Shown here: positions 28,269-32,646 of the stretch, piece by piece
Numbering within the stretch: position 1 is the first letter of the stretch
Layout of the letters: the number at the start of each line of letters is the position of its first letter
Assembly (NCBI GenBank): GCA_025357755.1
Contig: JANXOP010000290.1
Location: 1-32,646, forward strand
DNA length: 32,646 bases
Origin: Kofleriaceae bacterium
GTDB lineage: Bacteria > Myxococcota_A > Polyangia > Haliangiales > Haliangiaceae
Direction: 5' to 3'
Position numbers and translations under genes: made by a program
Notes under the pieces: generated by a model
What the model was told of the DNA's origin: nothing
Seen by the model: the letters and a program-made list of their open reading frames with translations, nothing else
Database searches by the model: none

Positions 28269-29199
28269 GGAGCAGCGAGAGTGCGACGCCGGCGCTGATG
28301 ATGCCGGCGATCACGAGCAGCGAGATCCAGTGCTCGATGAAGAGCCACTTGTGGATCAACATCTTCACGCCGATGAAGATCAGCAGCACCGCGAGTGCGT
28401 ACTTGAGGTACTTGAACTTCTCCATCGCGCCGGCGAGGACGAAGTACAGCGAGCGCAGCCCGAGGATCGCGAAGATGTTCGACGTGATCATGATGAAGGT
28501 GTCTTGCGACACCGACAGCACCGCGGGAATCGAATCGAGTGCGAACACGATGTCCGTCAGCTCGATCACGACGAGGCAGACCGCGATCGTGGTCAGGGCT
28601 CGGCGGCCATCGATCTTGACGACGAACTTGCCGCCATAGTCGCCATCAACCACGCGCACGAGCTTGCGTAGGTTCTTGACCGCGAAGTTGTCGCGCATCT
28701 CGTCGTTGTCTTCGTCTTCGCTCTTGAACAGCTTCAGGCCCTGGTACGCGAGGTACGCGCCAAAGATGTAGAAGATGAAGTCGAACTTCTTCACGATGAA
28801 CGCGCCGCCGCCGAGCATGACGACGCGGAAGAACACCGCTCCCAGGATTCCCCAGAACAGGACCCGGTGCTGGTACTTCAGCGGCATCTTGAAGCTCTTG
28901 AAGACGAGCGCCATCACGAAGATGTTGTCGATCGACAGCGCCTGCTCGAGCAGATACGCCGAGACGTATGTGACCGTCGCGTCACTGCCGGTGCCGGCGC
29001 CCTGATGCACGCCGAGCCAATTATTCTCGTACATCAGGTAGACGACGCCCGAGAACGACAGGCCGAGCGTGACCCACACGACGGTCCATCCGGCCGCGGT
29101 GCGCAGCGACATCTCGGTCGCACGGCGATGCACCACCCCGAGATCGAGGAACAGGAGCAGCGCTACGAGCGCAAAAAATCCGAGCCAGAACCAGATCAT
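28234..29199 (-). CDS. TerC/Alx family integral membrane protein
   Basis: The product is 321 aa from ATG 29199, which matches the family start; TTG 29214 is an alternative five codons upstream. Eight or so membrane segments carry the family acidic sites: LFLDLGVVHR, LLEQALSIDNIFVMAL and VIELTDIVFALDSIPA. TerC/Alx proteins export metal ions (manganese/calcium in characterised members) and are linked to tellurite resistance. A charged loop (FKSEDEDNDEMRDN) lies near the middle. No yybP-ykoY-type riboswitch is evident upstream (29215-29288). The 3' end overlaps the GNAT gene. Confidence 0.95.
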   Translation of the reverse strand: MIWFWLGFFALVALLLFLDLGVVHRRATEMSLRTAAGWTVVWVTLGLSFSGVVYLMYENNWLGVHQGAGTGSDATVTYVSAYLLEQALSIDNIFVMALVFKSFKMPLKYQHRVLFWGILGAVFFRVVMLGGGAFIVKKFDFIFYIFGAYLAYQGLKLFKSEDEDNDEMRDNFAVKNLRKLVRVVDGDYGGKFVVKIDGRRALTTIAVCLVVIELTDIVFALDSIPAVLSVSQDTFIMITSNIFAILGLRSLYFVLAGAMEKFKYLKYALAVLLIFIGVKMLIHKWLFIEHWISLLVIAGIISAGVALSLLLSEREPASPSP

Positions 29200-29288
29200 C
29201 AGCGCGTCCGGCAACCATGCCTAGCGAACGGCACGGGAGCAAGCGCGGGAATGGGTTAACGAACTTCGCCGGGACCGAGTCCGGCTTG

Positions 29289-32120
29289 CTACTGCAGCGT
29301 CGCCAGGAGCTTTTCCGTGTCCGTCGCGCGGCGGGTCAGGCCGAGCTTCGTAAACGTCGCGATCGCGTCGCGCAGCATGTCTTTGCCGTCGGCGAGCGCA
29401 CCGGTCTCGGCCTTGTAACGACCGAACGCATACAAGGCCTTACCGAGTTGCGCCTCGTTGCCGATCGCATGGAGGACCTCGATCGCCTTCGCGTACGCGA
29501 CCGATGCATCGAGCGTGGTGTCCGCGCCATCCGCGTGGTCGGTCGCGTCGTAGAGGCTCGTCGACAGGACATCGCCGAGCGTCAGCAGGGCCTGGGCCTC
29601 GCGCTCGCGCTGGCCCGACTTCTTCGCGACCTCGAGCGCCCGTTCCGCGAGCTCGCGAGCCGCCTGCGGGTGACCCTGCAGCTTCTCGAGCGTGGCCAGG
29701 TGACGGCACGCTTCGCTCTCGAGCCCGCGGTCATCGATGTCTTCGATGATCTCGAGCGCGTTATCGAGCCGGCTACGTGCCTCTTCGAGCTTGCCGTCGA
29801 CCAGCGCGACCTCGCCGAGGTTGCACAGGATCAGGGCAGACAGCGGCAGCGCGCCGATGCCTTCGGCCTCGGGGAGGACCGCCAGCCAACCGGTCCTCGC
29901 TTCGGCCACATCGCCAAGCTCGAACGCGAGCGCGGCGAGGTTGTTCGCCGAGACGATCTGGCCCCAGCGATCACCGATCGCCTTGCGCAGCGTCAGCGCT
30001 TCCTTGTGGCAGTTGTAGGCGGACTCGTATCGACCGCGGTCCTGCTGGATGTCGCCGAGCCGCGACATCGATGTGGCGATCGCGCGCTTGTCGCCGCTCT
30101 TGGAGCGCCGCGATAGCGCCTCGGTGACCTTCGCGTGGGCTTCGTCGTAGCGACCGAGCATCTGCAGGGTCTTGCCGATATCGTCGAGCGAGCTCGCGAT
30201 CCCGCGACCGTCGGCCGCGCCGCGGAACAGCTCGAGGCCGCGCTCGAGGTATTCGAGTGCGAGCTTGAGATCGCCCTTGCGGCGCCACACTCGGCCCATC
30301 TTGTTGAACGCGACCGCCGCCTTGGTCTTGCTCGCCGCGACCCACGACAGGCGCAGCATCCGCTCGAACGCGCCGAGCGCAGCCTCGAAGTCTCCGATCA
30401 GCTCGTAGACCGAGCCGAGGTCGTGCCAGATATGCAGGCGCTGCGCGAGGTCTTGCGCGCCGAGACAGACAAGGGCGCGATCGAACAACCGGATCGCCTT
30501 CTCGTTCTGATACTCCGCACGTGCGGCCTCTGCCGAGCGGCGATAGCGAATCGCGGCTTCGCGGGTCTCTCCCGCGAGCGCGAGATGGCGACCGACTTCT
30601 TCTTGCTGAGCCGGCGAGCGGCCTTCGGGATGGAGCTCGAGCCAGCGCGCGACGACGTTGTGGTAGCCGCGGCGGTTCTGGGCGTCGACCGCCTTGTAGA
30701 CGATCGACCAGAGGTTCGGATACGCGAAGTGGAGCTCGCGCTCGCCGGAGACCGTCGAGAGTGGAATCTCGACGAGCCATTCGCGTTCGATCAACTTACC
30801 GATCGCGGCGACGACTGCGAGGCGCGAGTGATCGCCCGAGCTCGCGATATCCGCGAGGGTAGGGCCGTCTGGATCGGTGTGACCCGCGGTCGCGTACGAT
30901 CGCTCGAGTGCGATCACGGCATCGAGCCACGAGCGCTCGCCGACGACGGCGGCCATCTCGACGACGCGCCGCTCGATCGGCTCCATCACGCGCAAGCGCG
31001 CCGCGACGAGCTCCTCGTACGTCTTCGGCAGGTCGAAGGCCTCGAGCGTCGCGGGCTCGAGCCGCCACATCATGCCCTCGCGGGTGATGACGTCACTCTC
31101 GAGTAACAGCCGCACGAGCTCGTGGATCGCGCGCGGCGAACCACCGAGACCGCGCACGTGCTGCAGCAACTTCTGCGGCACGTCGTGGAGCTGCTTGCAT
31201 AGCTCGCGGAGCAGCTCCTCGGCCTCGTTCGGGGACAGCGCCGAGAGATCGATCTTGGTCGGCGGGACTTCGCCGTCGCCGAAGGTGCGGTGGCGTTCGT
31301 AGAGCGCGGCGGTCGCCGTGCCCACGATCGCGAGCCGGCGATCGGTCATGCCCGCGGCGAGGTAGTGGATGAAGTTGATCGTGTCGTTCTCGCACAGCTC
31401 GAGATTCTCGACGACGATCAGCACCGGATGCTTGTCGGTCTCGGCGGTGAGCAGGCGCTTGAGCGCCATGAACAACCGGCCCTCCAGGCGCTGAGGCGAA
31501 TCGAGCAGCGGTCCGACGACCGGACTGTCATCGAACGGCACGCGGAGGAGGTGCGCGATCAGGTGTGCGATCTCCGGAACGCGTGCGGCGGGTACGATCT
31601 CGGCGACGCCCGCCTGGATCTTGTCGCGACTCTCGTCGGGGTTCTCGCCGACGACGACGCCGAACCGCGTGGTCAAGGCGCGCGCGATGGGGCCGTACGC
31701 GTGCGAGTTGTCGTCGGCGATGCCCTGGAGCACGGTCATGCCCGGGTGCTGCGCCTTCGCTCGACCGATCAACTCCGACAGGATGCGGCTCTTGCCCATG
31801 CCGGGCTCGCCGACCACCACGGCAAAGCCGAGCGTGCCGTCTTGTTTGAAGGCCTTGCCGACGACGTCTTGCAGTTGCTTGATCGCGGCGGCTCGCCCCG
31901 TGAACTTCGGCTTGAAGTCGTACGACGCGGTCGTGATCTGCGTGCGCTCGCCTTCGCTCTCGCCGAAATCCATGCCGGATTCGGTCTCGAATTGACCGGT
32001 ATCCAGGGTGTCGAGATCCGGTTCCCCGGTCTTGGGCCGCGGCGCCGGGGTGTGGCGGTCCCAGGTCAGCGGCGACACGAGGTTCCCCCGCCGCTCAGCC
32101 CTAACATCCGAATGTTCCAT
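29289..32120 (-). CDS. STAND-like AAA ATPase with C-terminal TPR array
   Basis: The product is 943 aa. Residues 1-70 are a low-complexity, acidic N-tail with no enzymatic domain. An AAA/STAND ATPase follows: Walker A GEPGMGKS at 104-111, and a Walker B-like strand PVLIVVENLEL in which the expected Asp is replaced by Glu-Asn. Winged-helix-like segments lie at about 330-500. From about 520 to 940 there are many TPR-like helical pairs (AFNKMGRVWRRKGDLKLALEY, AALAFELGDVAEARTGW). Such proteins usually work as signal-responsive scaffolds or activators; without a catalytic output domain this one probably acts by protein binding. It is monocistronic, with its own promoter and palindrome upstream. Confidence 0.92.
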   Translation of the reverse strand: MEHSDVRAERRGNLVSPLTWDRHTPAPRPKTGEPDLDTLDTGQFETESGMDFGESEGERTQITTASYDFKPKFTGRAAAIKQLQDVVGKAFKQDGTLGFAVVVGEPGMGKSRILSELIGRAKAQHPGMTVLQGIADDNSHAYGPIARALTTRFGVVVGENPDESRDKIQAGVAEIVPAARVPEIAHLIAHLLRVPFDDSPVVGPLLDSPQRLEGRLFMALKRLLTAETDKHPVLIVVENLELCENDTINFIHYLAAGMTDRRLAIVGTATAALYERHRTFGDGEVPPTKIDLSALSPNEAEELLRELCKQLHDVPQKLLQHVRGLGGSPRAIHELVRLLLESDVITREGMMWRLEPATLEAFDLPKTYEELVAARLRVMEPIERRVVEMAAVVGERSWLDAVIALERSYATAGHTDPDGPTLADIASSGDHSRLAVVAAIGKLIEREWLVEIPLSTVSGERELHFAYPNLWSIVYKAVDAQNRRGYHNVVARWLELHPEGRSPAQQEEVGRHLALAGETREAAIRYRRSAEAARAEYQNEKAIRLFDRALVCLGAQDLAQRLHIWHDLGSVYELIGDFEAALGAFERMLRLSWVAASKTKAAVAFNKMGRVWRRKGDLKLALEYLERGLELFRGAADGRGIASSLDDIGKTLQMLGRYDEAHAKVTEALSRRSKSGDKRAIATSMSRLGDIQQDRGRYESAYNCHKEALTLRKAIGDRWGQIVSANNLAALAFELGDVAEARTGWLAVLPEAEGIGALPLSALILCNLGEVALVDGKLEEARSRLDNALEIIEDIDDRGLESEACRHLATLEKLQGHPQAARELAERALEVAKKSGQREREAQALLTLGDVLSTSLYDATDHADGADTTLDASVAYAKAIEVLHAIGNEAQLGKALYAFGRYKAETGALADGKDMLRDAIATFTKLGLTRRATDTEKLLATLQ

Positions 32121-32170
32121 GAGTTCTTCAACGCAGTTCTCAGCACGACGTGCCCCAGCAACGTCGGCGG

Positions 32171-32199
32171 AAGCTAGTGTGAGGGGATGTAGTTGTCAA
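32171..32199 (-). promoter_or_regulatory. Sigma-70-type promoter of the ATPase-TPR gene
   Basis: On the minus strand a consensus -35 TTGACA (32194-32199) is followed by exactly 17 bp and a weak -10 TAGCTT (32171-32176). The transcription start would be near 32164, giving a ~44-nt leader to ATG 32120. This is the only perfect -35 I found. A weak -10 next to a perfect -35 is common in activator-dependent promoters. Confidence 0.6.
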
Positions 32200-32208
32200 T
32201 CGAAAGCG

Positions 32209-32227
32209 AAGTGACCTCAGGTCACTT
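32209..32227. promoter_or_regulatory. 19-bp perfect palindrome, likely operator
   Basis: AAGTGACC-TCA-GGTCACTT is an 8-3-8 perfect inverted repeat. Its centre (32218) is about 54 bp upstream of the predicted start and 9 bp beyond the -35, an activator-like position. Related half-sites GTGAC (32238), GGTCA (32249) and GTCAC (32260) follow on the distal side. The binding protein is unknown. Confidence 0.6.
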
Positions 32228-32290
32228 GTTACGAATTGTGACGCGAATGGTCAATTCCAGTCACCTAACCATGCGTCGAGGATCGCAACG

Positions 32291-32646
32291 CTACTCGGCT
32301 TTGATCGGAGGTTTGGCGCGGTTAGCGCAGCGCTTCGGCAACGCAGCTTTGTAGGTCTCGGTTCGCTTCGTCACGTCCGCGGGGATCGCGCGCGAGGTCT
32401 TCTTGGCGCCTTTATCTACCGGCTCGTCGCGCAGAAAATAGTGCAGCGACACCGGCCAGATCGGTTCGGTCTTCGCCGCGAGCCGCGCACAATTCTCCGC
32501 TTCGAGATCGTCGAGCACGTCCGCGATGATCTTCGCGGTGATCGGCTTCACGTCGTGCATCAACACGACGCCGCCACCGTCGTGCAGGATCATCTTCAGG
32601 ACCTTCTTGCGCAGCTTGTCGGCGTCGTGCGCTTTCCAATCGAGCG
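32291..32646 (-). CDS. Polysaccharide deacetylase family protein, C-terminal part
   Basis: A minus-strand frame enters at the right edge and ends with TAG at 32291-32293, giving about 118 residues. DGGGVVLMHDVKPITAKII is the late NodB-domain motif (strand plus catalytic His in LMHD). A positively charged tail (TKRTETYKAALPKRCANR) follows. The metal-binding Asp/His motifs must lie beyond the window. The domain removes acetyl groups from chitin-, peptidoglycan- or polysaccharide-type substrates. The 170 bp up to the ATPase-TPR start contains the promoter and palindrome described above. Confidence 0.85.
   Translation of the reverse strand, partial: LDWKAHDADKLRKKVLKMILHDGGGVVLMHDVKPITAKIIADVLDDLEAENCARLAAKTEPIWPVSLHYFLRDEPVDKGAKKTSRAIPADVTKRTETYKAALPKRCANRAKPPIKAE

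Noticed and set aside
29215..29288. Hairpin (CCGGGAC...GTCCGG) after the ATPase-TPR gene as a terminator
   Set aside because: The stem has a bulge and there is no T tract on the minus strand.
29215..29290. yybP-ykoY-type riboswitch before TerC
   Set aside because: The upstream gap is too short and lacks the expected conserved loops.

Overview
The window is about 32.6 kb of GC-rich, densely coding bacterial chromosome with strong G/C preference at third codon positions. A Hanks-type Ser/Thr kinase, a STAND-like ATPase with a long TPR tail, many signal-peptide proteins and lipoproteins, and several families typical of delta-proteobacterial genomes point to Myxococcota, perhaps a Haliangium/Kofleria-type lineage. 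That placement is inference. No rRNA, tRNA, CRISPR array, insertion sequence or phage gene was seen.

Left part (1-13743). A truncated minus-strand gene (1-314) diverges from a tight plus-strand run: a secreted beta-barrel-like protein, a pseudo-receiver/GHKL ATPase protein, single-chain glycine dehydrogenase GcvP, and a Ser/Thr kinase with a PspB-like N-terminus whose start codon overlaps the gcvP stop. Minus-strand genes then encode a CFA-synthase-family methyltransferase, a small exported protein, an alpha-amino-acid ester hydrolase (AEH) with all catalytic residues, a multispanning membrane protein, and a PIG-L/ricin-lectin lipoprotein coupled to it.

Middle part (13744-22349). A gene-poor stretch of 427 bp precedes three translationally coupled genes: an exported alpha/beta hydrolase, a LytS-type sensor kinase and a LytTR response regulator. 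The minus strand next carries a hypothetical gene, a frameshifted ABM-type monooxygenase, a CPBP membrane protein coupled to an SDR protein, a YceI remnant, and a DUF1295 membrane reductase coupled to a Tiki/ChaN-like lipoprotein. A cyclic-nucleotide-binding/PilZ-like protein diverges from the last of these.

Right part (22315-32646). This holds a three-gene minus-strand chain (Tat-exported phosphoesterase, small Lys/Pro-rich exported protein, and a protein with no normal start codon), a TraB-family membrane protein diverging from a DUF1244 protein, an exported lipoprotein diverging from a GNAT protein, a TerC family protein, the ATPase-TPR protein with a clear promoter and an upstream palindrome, and the C-terminal part of a polysaccharide deacetylase.

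Two points recur. Many first-in-transcript genes have a TAnnnT-like hexamer 6-8 nt before the start codon and no Shine-Dalgarno sequence, which suggests widespread leaderless transcription. Gene packing is extreme, with stop/start overlaps (ATGA, GTGA, TGATG) and convergent genes that overlap by 8-74 bp. The best candidates for new biology are the gcvP/kinase operon, the hydrolase-LytS-LytTR cassette, the AEH locus and the ATPase-TPR promoter.
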